Shown one piece after another: positions 9,501 through 24,800 of a stretch of 64,000 nt of DNA; positions within the stretch are counted from its first letter, which is position 1; the number at the start of each line of letters is the position of its first letter. Both the position numbers and the translations under genes were made by a program. Below the pieces are notes generated by a model. The model saw nothing but the letters and a program-made list of their open reading frames with translations. It was not told the DNA's origin and searched no databases. Source of the DNA: Auanema rhodensis (lineage: Eukaryota; Nematoda; Chromadorea; Rhabditida; Rhabditidae); assembly GCA_964057225.1 (NCBI GenBank), contig CAXKVF010000075.1, forward strand, positions 790,675 to 854,674. Direction: 5' to 3'.

Positions 9501-10088
9501 TAACCATGACTTTGAAATTTACGTGAACTTTAATTTATGCTAATTAAATGTACACGTGATGTGCACTTGGTATGTAACTCGCTTCACGTGAAAGATAAAG
9601 AGATGCGGTTTTCAAAATTAGATTCCCCATGTCCATATTAGTCTAAAAACAAATTTTAATTGATATTGGTTCATGGTAACCATGACTTTGAAATTTACGT
9701 GAACTTTAATTTATGCTAATTAAATGTACACGTGATGTGCACTTGGTATGTAACTCGCTTCACGTGAAAGATAAAGAGATGCGGTTTTCAAAATTAGATT
9801 CCCCATGTCCATATTAGTCTAAAAACAAATTTTTATTGATATTGGTTCATGGTAACCATGACTTTGAAATTTACGTGAACTTTAATTTATGCTAATTAAA
9901 TGTACACGTGATGTGCACTTGGTATGTAACTCGCTTCACGTGAAAGATAAAGAGATGCGGTTTTCAAAATTAGATTCCCCATGTCCATATTAGTCTAAAA
10001 ACAAATTTTTATTGATATTGCTTCATGGTAACCATGACTTTGAAATTTACGTGAACTTTAATTTATGCTAATTAAATGTACACGTGAT
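6569..10088 (+). repeat. 9-monomer block followed by an 11-monomer copy
   Basis: Monomers carrying TTCATGC (6720 and 8304), followed by TTCACAATTAG (6797 and 8381), start two related series 1584 bp apart. The second series gains an extra pair of monomers (aattttttatt type plus GCTTC type, about 9033-9384), after which the offset becomes 1936 bp. A third relative of the series begins at about 18.9 kb (TTCATGC at 19036), so this segment has also been copied over about 10.7 kb. Confidence 0.7.
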
Positions 10089-10968
10089 GTGCACTTGGTA
10101 TGTAACTCGCTTCACGTGAAAGATAAAGAGATGCGGTTTTCAAAATTAGATTCCCCATGTCCATATTAGTCTAAAAACAAATTTTAATTGATATTGGTTC
10201 ATGGTAACCATGACTTTGAAATTTACGTGAACTTTAATTTATGCTAATTAAATGTACACGTGATGTGCACTTGGTATGTAACTCGCTTCACGTGAAAGAT
10301 AAAGAGATGCGGTTTTCAAAATTAGATTCCCCATGTCCATATTAGTCTAAAAACAAATTTTTATTGATATTGGTGCATGGTAACCATGACTTTGAAATTT
10401 ACGTGAACTTTAATTTATGCTAATTAAATGTACACGTGATGTGCACTTGGTATGTAACTCGCTTCACGTGAAAGATAAAGAGATGCGGTTTTCAAAATTA
10501 GATTCCCCATGTCCATATTAGTCTAAAAACAAATTTTTATTGATATTGGTTCATGGTAACCATGACTTTGAAATTTACGTGAACTTTAATTTATGCTAAT
10601 TAAATGTACACGTGATGTGCACTTGGTATGTAACTCGCTTCACGTGAAAGATAAAGAGATGCGGTTTTCAAAATTAGATTCCCCATGTCCATATTAGTCT
10701 AAAAACAAATTTTTATTGATATTGCTTCATGGTAACCATGACTTTGAAATTTACGTGAACTTTAATTTATGCTAATTAAATGTACACGTGATGTGCACTT
10801 GGTATGTAACTCGCTTCACGTGAAAGATAAAGAGATGCGGTTTTCAAAATTAGATTCCCCATGTCCATATTAGTCTAAAAACAAATTTTTATTGATATTG
10901 GTTCATGGTAACCATGACTTTGAAATTTACGTGAACTTTAATTTATGCTAATTAAATGTACACGTGAT

Positions 10969-11672
10969 GTGTACTTGGTATGTAACTCGCTTCACGTGAA
11001 AGATAAAGAGATGCGGTTTTCAAAATTAGATGCCCCATGTCCATATTAGTCTAAAAACAAATTTTTATTGATATTGCTTCATGGTAACCATGACTTTGAA
11101 ATTTACGTGAACTTTAATTTATGCTAATTAAATGTACACGTGATGTGCACTTGGTATGTAACTCGCTTCACGTGAAAGATAAAGAGATGCGGTTTTCAAA
11201 ATTAGATTCCCCATGTCCATATTAGTCTAAAAACAAATTTTTATTGATATTGGTTCATGGTAACCATGACTTTGAAATTTACGTGAACTTTAATTTATGC
11301 TAATTAAATGTACACGTGATGTGTACTTGGTATGTAACTCGCTTCACGTGAAAGATAAAGAGATGCGGTTTTCAAAATTAGATGCCCCATGTCCATATTA
11401 GTCTAAAAACAAATTTTTATTGATATTGCTTCATGGTAACCATGACTTTGAAATTTACGTGAACTTTAATTTATGCTAATTAAATGTACACGTGATGTGC
11501 ACTTGGTATGTAACTCGCTTCACGTGAAAGATAAAGAGATGCGGTTTTCAAAATTAGATTCCCCATGTCCATATTAGTCTAAAAACAAATTTTTATTGAT
11601 ATTGGTTCATGGTAACCATGACTTTGAAATTTACGTGAACTTTAATTTATGCTAATTAAATGTACACGTGAT
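10969..11672 (+). repeat. Dimer duplication marked by GTGTAC
   Basis: Two monomers starting GTGTAC instead of GTGCAC lie at 10969 and 11321, 352 bp apart. Both carry AGATGCCCC and are followed by the same companion monomer. The same GTGTAC type recurs at 13256 and 14135, linking this dimer to the 5-monomer block downstream. Confidence 0.7.
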
Positions 11673-12903
11673 GTGCACTTGGTATGTAACTCGCTTCACG
11701 TGAAAGATAAAGAGATGCGGTTTTCAAAATTGGATTCCCCATGTCCATATTAGTCTAAAAACAAATTTTTATTGATATTGCTTCATGGTAACCATGACTT
11801 TGAAATTTACGTGAACTTTAATTTATGCAAATTAATGTACACGTGATGTGCACTTGGTATGTAACTCGCTTCAAGTGAAAGATAAAGAGATGCGGTTTTC
11901 AAAATTAGATTCCCCATGTCCATATTAGTCTAAAAACAAATTTTTATTGATATTGCTTCATGGTAACCATGACTTTGAAATTTACGTGAACTTTAATTTA
12001 TGATAATTAAATGTACACGTGATGTGCACTTGGTATGTAACTCGCTTCACGTGAAAGATAAAGAGATGCGGTTTTCAAAATTAGATTCCCCATGTCCATA
12101 TTAGTCTAAAAACAAATTTTTATTGATATTGCTTCATGGTAACCATGACTTTGAAATTTACGTGAACTTTAATTTATGCTAATTAAATGTACACGTGATG
12201 TGCACTTGGTATGTAACTCGCTTCACGTGAAAGATAAAGAGATGCGGTTTTCAAAATTAGATTCCCCATGTCCATATTAGTCTAAAAACAATTTTTTATT
12301 GATATTGGTTCATGGTAACCATGACTTTGAAATTTACGTGAACTTTAATTTATGCTCATTAAATGTACACATGATGTGCACTTGGTATGTAACTCGCTTC
12401 ACGTGAAAGATAAAGAGATGCGGTTTTCAAAATTAGATTCCCCATGTCCATATTAGTCTAAAAACAAATTTTTATTGATATTGGTGCATGGTAACCATGA
12501 CTTTGAAATTTACGTGAACTTTAATTTATGCTAATTAAATGTACACGTGATGTGCACTTGGTATGTAACTCGCTTCACGTGAAAGATAAAGAGATGCGGT
12601 TTTCAAAATTAGATTCCCCATGTCCATATTAGTCTAAAAACAAATTTTTATTGATATTGCTTCATGGTAACCATGACTTTGAAATTTACGTGAACTTTAA
12701 TTTATGCTAATTAAATGTACACGTGATGTGCACTTGGTATGTAACTCGCTTCACGTGAAAGATAAAGAGATGCGGTTTTCAAAATTAGATTCCCCATGTC
12801 CATATTAGTCTAAAAACAAATTTTTATTGATATTGGTTCATGGTAACCATGACTTTGAAATTTACGTGAACTTTAATTTATGCTAATTAAATGTACACGT
12901 GAT

Positions 12904-14661
12904 GTGCACTTGGTATGTAACTCGCTTCACGTGAAAGATAAAGAGATGCGGTTTTCAAAATTAGATTCCCCATGTCCATATTAGTCTAAAAACAAATTTT
13001 TATTGATATTGGTGCATGGTAACCATGACTTTGAATTTTACGTGAACTTTAATTTATGCTAATTAAATGTACACGTGATGTGCACTTGGTATGTAACTCG
13101 CTTCACGTGAAAGATAAAGAGATGCGGTTTTCAAAATTAGATTCCCCATGTCCATATTAGTCTAAAAACAAATTTTTATTGATATTGGTTCATGGTAACC
13201 ATGACTTTGAAATTTACGTGAACTTTAATTTATGCTAATTAAATGTACACGTGATGTGTACTTGGTATGTAACTCGCTTCACGTGAAAGATAAAGAGATG
13301 CGGTTTTCAAAATTAGATGCCCCATGTCCATATTAGTCTAAAAACAAATTTTTATTGATATTGCTTCATGGTAACCATGACTTTGAAATTTACGTGAACT
13401 TTAATTTATGCTAATTAAATGTACACGTGATGTGCACTTGGTATGTAACTCGCTTCACGTGAAAGATAAAGAGATGCGGTTTTCAAAATTAGATTCCCCA
13501 TGTCCATATTAGTCTAAAAACAAATTTTTATTGATATTGGTTCATGGTAACCATGACTTTGAAATTTACGTGAACTTTAATTTATGCTAATTAAATGTAC
13601 ACGTGATGTGCACTTAGTATGTAACTCGCTTCACGTGAAAGATAAAGAGATGCGGTTTTCAAAATTGGATTCCCCATGTCCATATTAGTCTAAAAACAAA
13701 TTTTTATTGATATTGCTTCATGGTAACCATGACTTTGAAATTTACGTGAACTTTAATTCATGCAAATTAATGTACACGTGATGTGCACTTGGTATGTAAC
13801 TCGCTTCAAGTGAAAGATAAAGAGATGCGGTTTTCAAAATTAGATTCCCCATGTCCATATTAGTCTAAAAACAAATTTTTATTGATATTGGTGCATGGTA
13901 ACCATGACTTTGAATTTTACGTGAACTTTAATTTATGCTAATTAAATGTACACGTGATGTGCACTTGGTATGTAACTCGCTTCACGTGAAAGATAAAGAG
14001 ATGCGGTTTTCAAAATTAGATTCCCCATGTCCATATTAGTCTAAAAACAAATTTTTATTGATATTGGTTCATGGTAACCATGACTTTGAAATTTACGTGA
14101 ACTTTAATTTATGCTAATTAAATGTACACGTGATGTGTACTTGGTATGTAACTCGCTTCACGTGAAAGATAAAGAGATGCGGTTTTCAAAATTAGATGCC
14201 CCATGTCCATATTAGTCTAAAAACAAATTTTTATTGATATTGCTTCATGGTAACCATGACTTTGAAATTTACGTGAACTTTAATTTATGCTAATTAAATG
14301 TACACGTGATGTGCACTTGGTATGTAACTCGCTTCACGTGAAAGATAAAGAGATGCGGTTTTCAAAATTAGATTCCCCATGTCCATATTAGTCTAAAAAC
14401 AAATTTTTATTGATATTGGTTCATGGTAACCATGACTTTGAAATTTACGTGAACTTTAATTTATGCTAATTAAATGTACACGTGATGTGCACTTAGTATG
14501 TAACTCGCTTCACGTGAAAGATAAAGAGATGCGGTTTTCAAAATTGGATTCCCCATGTCCATATTAGTCTAAAAACAAATTTTTATTGATATTGCTTCAT
14601 GGTAACCATGACTTTGAAATTTACGTGAACTTTAATTTATGCAAATTAATGTACACGTGAT
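12904..14661 (+). repeat. 5-monomer duplication, 879 bp x 2
   Basis: 12904-13782 is repeated as 13783-14661. Each copy is 5 x 176 minus one base because of a shared one-base deletion (GCAAATTAATG near 13763 and 14641). Other shared markers are TTTGAATTTTACG (13035 and 13914), GTGTAC (13256 and 14135) and GCACTTAGTATG in the fifth monomer. A further monomer with the same one-base deletion is at about 15873. Confidence 0.8.
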
Positions 14662-16244
14662 GTGCACTTGGTATGTAACTCGCTTCAAGTGAAAGATAAA
14701 GAGATGCGGTTTTCAAAATTAGATTCCCCATGTCCATATTAGTCTAAAAACAAATTTTTATTGATATTGCTTCATGGTAACCATGACTTTGAAATTTACG
14801 TGAACTTTAATTTATTCTAATTAAATGTACACGTGATGTGCACTTGGTATGTAACTCGCTTCACGTGAAAGATAAAGAGATGCGGTTTTCAAAATTAGAT
14901 TCCCCATGTCCATATTAGTCTAAAAACAAATTTTTATTGATATTAGTTCATGGTAACCATGACTTTCAAATTTACGTGAACTTTAATTTATGCTAATTAA
15001 ATGTACACGTGATGTGCACTTGGTATGTAACTCGCTTCACGTGAAAGATAAAGAGATGCGGTTTTCAAAATTAGATTCCCCATGTCCATATTAGTCTAAA
15101 AACAAATTTTTATTGATATTGGTGCATGGTAACCATGACTTTGAATTTTACGTGAACTTTAATTTATGCTAATTAAATGTACACGTGATGTGCACTTGGT
15201 ATGTAACTCGCTTCACGTGAACGATAAAGAGATGCGGTTTTCAAAATTAGATTCCCCATGTCCATATTAGTCTAAAAACAAATTTTTATTGATATTGGTT
15301 CATGGTAACCATGACTTTGAAATTTACGTGAACTTTAATTTATGCTAATTAAATGTACACGTGATGTGCACTTGGTATGTAACTCGCTTCACGTGAAAGA
15401 TAAAGAGATGCGGTTTTCAAAATTAGATTCCCCATGTCCATATTAGTCTAAAAACAAATTTTTATTGATATTGGTTCATGGTAACCATGACTTTGAAATT
15501 TACGTGAACTTTAATTTATGCTAATTAAATGTACACGTGATGTGCACTTGGTATGTAACTCGCTTCACGTGAAAGATAAAGAGATGCGGTTTTCAAAATT
15601 AGATTCCCCATGTCCATATTAGTCTAAAAACAAATTTTTATTGATATTGGTTCATGGTAACCATGACTTTGAAATGTACGTGAACTTTAATTTATGCTAA
15701 TTAAATGTACACGTGATGTGCACTTGGTATGTAACTCGCTTCACGTGAAAGATAAAGAGATGCGGTTTTCAAAATTGGATTCCCCATGTCCATATTAGTC
15801 TAAAAACAAATTTTTATTGATATTGCTTCATGGTAACCATGACTTTGAAATTTACGTGAACTTTAATTTATGCAAATTAATGTACACGTGATGTGCACTT
15901 GGTATGTAACTCGCTTCACGTGAAAGATAAAGAGATGCGGTTTTCAAAATTAAATTCCCCATGTCCATATTAGTCTAAAAACAAATTTTTATTGATATTG
16001 CTTCATGGTAACCATGACTTTGAAATTTACGTGAACTTTAATTTATTCTAATTAAATGTACACGTGATGTGCACTTGGTATGTAACTCGCTTCACGTGAA
16101 AGATAAAGAGATGCGGTTTTCAAAATTAGATTCCCCATGTCCATATTAGTCTAAAAACAAATTTTTATTGATATTGGTTCATGGTAACCATGACTTTGAA
16201 ATTTACGTGAACTTTAATTTATGCTAATTAAATGTACACGTGAT

Positions 16245-17300
16245 GTGCACTTGGTATGTAACTCGCTTCGCGTGAAAGATAAAGAGATGCGGTTTTCAAA
16301 ATTAGATGCCCCATGTCCATATTAGTCTAAAAACAAATTTTTATTGATATTGCTTCATGGTAACCATGACTTTGAAATTTACGTGAACTTTAATTTATGC
16401 TAATTAAATGTACACGTGATGTGCACTTGGTATGTAACTCGCTTCACGTGAAAGATAAAGAGATGCGGTTTTCAAAATTAGATTCCCCATGTCCATATTA
16501 GTCTAAAAACAAATTTTTATTGATATTAGTTCATGGTAACCATGACTTTCAAATTTACGTGAACTTTAATTTATGCTAATTAAATGTACACGTGATGTGC
16601 ACTTGGTATGTAACTCGCTTCACGTGAAAGATAAAGAGATGCGGTTTTCAAAATTAGATTCCCCATGTCCATATTAGTCTAAAAACAAATTTTTATTGAT
16701 ATTGGTTCATGGTAACCATGACTTTGAAATTTACGTGAACTTTAATTTATGCTAATTAAATGTACACGTGATGTGCACTTGGTATGTAACTCGCTTCGCG
16801 TGAAAGATAAAGAGATGCGGTTTTCAAAATTAGATGCCCCATGTCCATATTAGTCTAAAAACAAATTTTTATTGATATTGCTTCATGGTAACCATGACTT
16901 TGAAATTTACGTGAACTTTAATTTATGCTAATTAAATGTACACGTGATGTGCACTTGGTATGTAACTCGCTTCACGTGAAAGATAAAGAGATGCGGTTTT
17001 CAAAATTAGATTCCCCATGTCCATATTAGTCTAAAAACAAATTTTTATTGATATTAGTTCGTGGTAACCATGACTTTCAAATTTACGTGAACTTTAATTT
17101 ATGCTAATTAAATGTACACGTGATGTGCACTTGGTATGTAACTCGCTTCACGTGAAAGATAAAGAGATGCGGTTTTCAAAATTAGATTCCCCATGTCCAT
17201 ATTAGTCTAAAAACAAATTTTTATTGATATTGCTTCATGGTAACCATGACTTTGAAATTTACGTGAACTTTAATTTATGCTAATTAAATGTACACGTGAT
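16245..17300 (+). repeat. 3-monomer duplication, 528 bp x 2
   Basis: 16245-16772 is repeated as 16773-17300. Both copies contain the broken palindrome TTCGCGTGAA (16270 and 16798) with AGATGCCCC, then a GCTTC type, then monomers with TATTAGTTC and CTTTCAAATTT (about 16524 and 17052). A related copy of the last monomer is at 17756. Confidence 0.7.
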
Positions 17301-18904
17301 GTGCACTTGGTATGTAACTCGCTTCACGTGAAAGATAAAGAGATGCGGTTTTCAAAATTAGATTCCCCATGTCCATATTAGTCTAAAAACAAATTTTTAT
17401 TGATATTGGTTCATGGTAACCATGACTTTGAAATTTACGTGAACTTTAATTTATGCTAATTAAATGTACACGTGATGTGCACTTGGTATGTAACTCGCTT
17501 CACGTGAAAGATAAAGAGATGCGGTTTTCAAAATTAGATGCCCCATGTCCATATTAGTCTAAAAACAAATTTTTATTGATATTGCTTCATGGTAACCATG
17601 ACTTTGAAATTTACGTGAACTTTAATTTATGCTAATTAAATGTACACGTGATGTGCACTTGGTATGTAACTCGCTTCACGTGAAAGATAAAGAGATGCGG
17701 TTTTCAAAATTAGATTCCCCATGTCCATATTAGTCTAAAAACAAATTTTTATTGATATTAGTTCATGGTAACCATGACTTTCAAATTTACGTGAACTTCA
17801 ATTTATGCTAATTAAATGTACACGTGATGTGCACTTGGTATGTAACTCGCTTCACGTGAAAGATAAAGAGATGCGGTTTTCAAAATTAGATTCCCCATGT
17901 CCATATTAGTCTAAAAACAAATTTTTATTGATATTGGTGCATGGTAACCATGACTTTGAATTCTACGTGAACTTTAATTTATGCTAATTAAATGTACACG
18001 TGATGTGCACTTGGTATGTAACTCGCTTCACGTGAACGATAAAGAGATGCGGTTTTCAAAATTAGATTCCCCATGTCCATATTAGTCTAAAAACAAATTT
18101 TTATTGATATTGGTTCATGGTAACCATGACTTTGAAATTTACGTGAACTTTAATTTATGCTAATTAAATGTACACGTGATGTGCACTTGGTATGTAACTC
18201 GCTTCACGTGAAAGATAAAGAGATGCGGTTTTCAAAATTAGATTCCCCATGTCCATATTAGTCTAAAAACAAATTTTTATTGATATTGCTTCATGGTAAC
18301 CATGACTTTGAAATTTACGTGAACTTTAATTTATGCTAATTAAATGTACACGTGATGTGCACTTGGTATGTAACTCGCTTCACGTGAAAGATAAAGAGAT
18401 GCGGTTTTCAAAATTAGATTCCCCATGTCCATATTAGTCTAAAAACAAATTTTTATTGATATTGGTGCATGGTAACCATGACTTTGAAATTTACGTGAAC
18501 TTTAATTTATGCTAATTAAATGTACACGTGATGTGCACTTGGTATGTAACTCGCTTCACGTGAAAGATAAAGAGATGCGGTTTTCAAAATTAGATTCCAC
18601 ATGTCCATATTAGTCTAAAAGCAAATTTTTATTGATAATGGTTCATGGTAACCATGACTTTGAAATTTACGTGAACTTTAATTTATGCTAATTAAATGTA
18701 CACGTGATGTGCACTTGGTATGTAACTCGCTTCACGTGAAAGATAAAGAGATGCGGTTTTCAAAATTAGATTCCCCATGTCCATATTAGTCTAAAAACAA
18801 ATTTTTATTGATATTGCTTCATGGTAACCATGACTTTGAAATTTACGTGAACTTTAATTTATGCTAATTAAATGTACACGTGATGTGCACTTGGTATGTA
18901 ACTC

Positions 18905-21544
18905 GCTTCACGTGAAAGATAAAGAGATGCGGTTTTCAAAATTAGATTCCACATGTCCATATTAGTCTAAAAACAAATTTTTATTGATATTGGTTCATGG
19001 TAACCATGACTTTGAAATTTACGTGAACTTTAATTCATGCTAATTAAATGTACACGTGATGTGCACTTGGTATGTAACTCGCTTCACGTGAAAGATAAAG
19101 AGATGCGGTTTTCACAATTAGATTCCCCATGTCCATATTAGTCTAAAAACAAATTTTTATTGATATTGGTGCATGGTAACCATGACTTTGAAATTTACGT
19201 GAACTTTAATTTATGCTAATTAAATGTACACGTGATGTGCACTTGGTATGTAACTCGCTTCACGTGAAAGATAAAGAGATGCGGTTTTCAAAATTAGAAT
19301 CCCCATGTCCATATTAGTCTAAAAACAAATTTTTATTGATATTGCTTCATGGTAACCATGACTTTGAAATTTACGTGAACTTTAATTTATGCTAATTAAA
19401 TGTACACGTGATGTGCACTTGGTATGTAACTCGCTTCACGTGAAAGATAAAGAGATGCGGTTTTCAAAATTAGATTCCCCATGTCCATATTAGTCTAAAA
19501 ACAATTTTTTATTGATATTGGTTCATGGTAACCATGACTTTGAAAATTACGTGAACTTTAATTTATGCTAATTAAATGTACACGTGATGTGCACTTGGTA
19601 TGTAACTCGCTTCACGTGAAAGATGAAGAGATGCGGTTTTCAAAATTAGATTCCCCATGTCCATATTAGTCTAAAAACAAATTTTTATTGATATTGCTTC
19701 ATGGTAACCATGACTTTGAAATTTACGTGAACTTTAATTTATGCTAATTAAATGTACACGTGATGTGCACTTGGTATGTAACTCGCTTCACGTGAAAGAT
19801 AAAGAGATGCGGTTTTCAAAATTAGATTCCCCATGTCCATATTAGTCTAAAAACAAATTTTAATTGATATTGGTTCATGGTAACCATGACTTTGAAATTT
19901 ACGTGAACTTTAATTTATGCTAATTAAATGTACACGTGATGTGCACTTGGTATGTAACTCGCTTCACGTGAAAGATAAAGAGATGCGGTTTTCAAAATTA
20001 GATTCCCCATGTCCATATTAGTCTAAAAACAAATTTTAATTGATATTGGTTCATGGTAACCATGACTTTGAAATTTACGTGAACTTTAATTTATGCTAAT
20101 TAAATGTACACGTGATGTGCACTTGGTATGTAACTCGCTTCACGTGAAAGATAAAGAGATGCGGTTTTCAAAATTAGATTCCCCATGTCCATATTAGTCT
20201 AAAAACAAATTTTTATTGATATTGCTTCATGGTAACCATGACTTTGAAATTTACGTGAACTTTAATTTATGCTAATTAAATGTACACGTGATGTGCACTT
20301 GGTATGTAACTCGCTTCACGTGAAAGATAAAGAGATGCGGTTTTCAAAATTAGATTCCCCATGTCCATATTAGTCTAAAAACAAATTTTTATTGATATTG
20401 CTTCATGGTAACCATGACTTTGAAATTTACGTGAACTTTAATTTATGCTAATTAAATGTACACGTGATGTGCACTTGGTATGTAACTCGCTTCACGTGAA
20501 AGATAAAGAGATGCGGTTTTCAAAATTAGATTCCCCATGTCCATATTAGTCTAAAAACAAATTTTTATTGATATTGGTGCATGGTAACCATGACTTTGAA
20601 ATTTACGTGAACTTTAATTTATGCTAATTAAATGTACACGTGATGTGCACTTGGTATGTAACTCGCTTCACGTGAAAGATAAAGAGATGCGGTTTTCAAA
20701 ATTAGATTCCCCATGTCCATATTAGTCTAAAAACAAATTTTTATTGATATTGGTGCATGGTAACCATGACTTTGAAATTTACGTGAACTTTAATTTATGC
20801 TAATTAAATGTACACGTGATGTGCACTTGGTATGTAACTCGCTTCACGTGAAAGATAAAGAGATGCGGTTTTCAAAATTAGATTCCCCATGTCCATATTA
20901 GTCTAAAAACAAATTTTTATTGATATTGGTGCATGGTAACCATGACTTTGAAATTTACGTGAACTTTAATTTATACTAATTAAATGTACACGTGATGTGC
21001 ACTTGGTATGTAACTCGCTTCACGTGAAAGATAAAGAGATGCGGTTTTCAAAATTAGATTCCCCATTTCCATATTAGTCTAAAAACAAATTTTTATTGAT
21101 ATTGGTGCATGGTAACCATGACTTTGAAATTTACGTGAACTTTAATTTATGCTAATTAAATGTACACGTGATGTGCACTTGGTATGTAACTCGCTTCACG
21201 TGAAAGATAAAGAGATGCGGTTTTCAAAATTAGATTCCCCATGTCCATATTAGTCTAAAAACAAATTTTTATTGATATTGGTGCATGGTAACCATGACTT
21301 TGAAATTTACGTGAACTTTAATTTATGCTAATTAAATGTACACGTGATGTGCACTTGGTATGTAACTCGCTTCACGTGAAAGATAAAGAGATGCGGTTTT
21401 CAAAATTAGATTCCCCATGTCCATATTAGTCTAAAAACAAATTTTTATTGATATTGGTTCATGGTAACCATGACTTTGAAATTTACGTGAACTTTAATTC
21501 ATGCTAATTAAATGTACACGTGATGTGCACTTGGTATGTAACTC
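18905..21544 (+). repeat. 14-monomer spacing of TTCATGC/TTCACAATTAG monomers
   Basis: The TTCATGC marker recurs at 19036 and 21500 (2464 bp, 14 monomers), each followed by TTCACAATTAG. The series after 19036 (TGC, GCTTC, aatttttt, GCTTC, tttaattg, tttaattg) parallels the series after 8304, with one fewer aatttttt/GCTTC pair, so it is a long-range copy of that block. Confidence 0.6.
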
Positions 21545-21876
21545 GCTTCACGTGAAAGATAAAGAGATGCGGTTTTCACAATTAGATTCCCCATGTCTAT
21601 ATTAGTCTAAAAACAAATTTTTATTGATATTGGTGCATGGTAACCATGACTTTGAAATTTACGTGAACTTTAATTTATGCTAATTAAATGTACACGTGAT
21701 GTGCACTTGGTATGTAACTCGCTTCACGTGAAAGATAAAGAGATGCGGTTTTCAAAATTAGATTCCCCATGTCCATATTAGTCTAAAAACAAATTTTTAT
21801 TGATATTGGTGCATGGTAACCATGACTTTGAAATTTACGTGAACTTTAATTTATGCTAATTAAATGTACACGTGAT

Positions 21877-24800
21877 GTGCACTTGGTATGTAACTCGCTT
21901 CACGTGAAAGATGAAGAGATGCGGTTTTCAAAATTAGATTCCCCATGTCCATATTAGTCTAAAAACAAATTTTTATTGATATTGGTGCATGGTAACCATG
22001 ACTTTGAAATTTACGTGAACTTTAATTTATGCTAATTAAATGTACACGTGATGTGCACTTGGTATGTAACTCGCTTCACGTGAAAGATAAAGAGATGCGG
22101 TTTTCAAAATTAGATTCCCCATGTCCATATTAGTCTAAAAACAATTTTTTATTGATATTGGTTCATGGTAACCATGACTTTGAAATTTACGTGAACTTTA
22201 ATTTATGCTAATTAAATGTACACGTGATGTGCACTTGGTATGTAACTCGCTTCACGTGAAAGATAAAAAGATGCGGTTTTCAAAATTAGGTTCCCCATGT
22301 CCATATTAGTCTAAAAACAAATTTTTATTGATATTGCTTCATGGTAACCATGACTTTGAAATTTACGTGAACTTTAATTTATGCTAATTAAATGTACACG
22401 TGATGTGCACTTGGTATGTAACTCGCTTCACGTGAAAGATAAAGAGATGCGGTTTTCAAAATTAGATTCCCCATGTCCATATTAGTCTAAAAACAAATTT
22501 TAATTGATATTGGTTCATGGTAACCATGACTTTGAAATTTACGTGAACTTTAATTTATGCTAATTAAATGTACACGTGATGTGCACTTGGTATGTAACTC
22601 GCTTCACGTGAAAGATAAAGAGATGCGGTTTTCAAAATTAGATTCCCCATGTCCATATTAGTCTAAAAACAATTTTTTATTGATATTGGTTCATGGTAAC
22701 CATGACTTTGAAATTTACGTGAACTTTAATTTATGCTAATTAAATGTACACGTGATGTGCACTTGGTATGTAACTCGCTTCACGTGAAAGATAAAGAGAT
22801 GCGGTTTTCAAAATTAGGTTCCCCATGTCCATATTAGTCTAAAAACAAATTTTTATTGATATTGCTTCATGGTAACCATGACTTTGAAATTTACGTGAAC
22901 TTTAATTTATGCTAATTAAATGTACACGTGATGTGCACTTGGTATGTAACTCGCTTCACGTGAAAGATAAAGAGATGCGGTTTTCAAAATTAGATTCCCC
23001 ATGTCCATATTAGTCTAAAAACAAATTTTTATTGATATTGGTTCATGGTAACCATGACTTTGAAATTTACGTGAACTTTAATTTATGCTAATTAAATGTA
23101 CACGTGATGTGCACTTGGTATGTAACTCGCTTCACGTGAAAGATAAAGAGATGCGGTTTTCAAAATTAGATTCCCCATGTCCATATTAGTCTAAAAACAA
23201 ATTTTTATTGATATTGGTTCATGGTAACCATGACTTTGAAATTTACGTGAACTTTAATTTATGCTAATTAAATGTACACGTGATGTGCACTTGGTATGTA
23301 ACTCGCTTCACGTGAAAGATAAAGAGATGTGGTTTTCAAAATTAGATTCCCCATGTCCATATTAGTCTAAAAACAAATTTTTATTGATATTGGTGCATGG
23401 TAACCATGACTTTGAAATTTACGTGAACTTTAATTTATGCTAATTAAATGTACACGTGATGTGCACTTGGTATGTAACTCGCTTCACGTGAAAGATGAAG
23501 AGATGCGGTTTTCAAAATTAGATTCCCCATGTCCATATTAGTCTAAAAACAAATTTTTATTGATATTGGTGCATGGTAACCATGACTTTGAAATTTACGT
23601 GAACTTTAATTTATGCTAATTAAATGTACACGTGATGTGCACTTGGTATGTAACTCGCTTCACGTGAAAGATAAAGAGATGCGGTTTTCAAAATTAGATT
23701 CCCCATGTCCATATTAGTCTAAAAACAATTTTTTATTGATATTGGTTCATGGTAACCATGACTTTGAAATTTACGTGAACTTTAATTTATGCTAATTAAA
23801 TGTACACGTGATGTGCACTTGGTATGTAACTCGCTTCACGTGAAAGATAAAAAGATGCGGTTTTCAAAATTAGGTTCCCCATGTCCATATTAGTCTAAAA
23901 ACAAATTTTTATTGATATTGCTTCATGGTAACCATGACTTTGAAATTTACGTGAACTTTAATTTATGCTAATTAAATGTACACGTGATGTGCACTTGGTA
24001 TGTAACTCGCTTCACGTGAAAGATAAAGAGATGCGGTTTTCAAAATTAGATTCCCCATGTCCATATTAGTCTAAAAACAAATTTTAATTGATATTGGTTC
24101 ATGGTAACCATGACTTTGAAATTTACGTGAACTTTAATTTATGCTAATTAAATGTACACGTGATGTGCACTTGGTATGTAACTCGCTTCACGTGAAAGAT
24201 AAAGAGATGCGGTTTTCAAAATTAGATTCCCCATGTCCATATTAGTCTAAAAACAAATTTTTATTGATATTGGTGCATGGTAACCATGACTTTGAAATTT
24301 ACGTGAACTTTAATTTATGCTAATTAAATGTACACGTGATGTGCACTTGGTATGTAACTCGCTTCACGTGAAAGATGAAGAGATGCGGTTTTCAAAATTA
24401 GATTCCCCATGTCCATATTAGTCTAAAAACAAATTTTTATTGATATTGGTGCATGGTAACCATGACTTTGAAATTTACGTGAACTTTAATTTATGCTAAT
24501 TAAATGTACACGTGATGTGCACTTGGTATGTAACTCGCTTCACGTGAAAGATAAAGAGATGCGGTTTTCAAAATTAGATTCCCCATGTCCATATTAGTCT
24601 AAAAACAATTTTTTATTGATATTGGTTCATGGTAACCATGACTTTGAAATTTACGTGAACTTTAATTTATGCTAATTAAATGTACACGTGATGTGCACTT
24701 GGTATGTAACTCGCTTCACGTGAAAGATAAAGAGATGCGGTTTTCAAAATTAGGTTCCCCATGTCCATATTAGTCTAAAAACAAATTTTTATTGATATTG

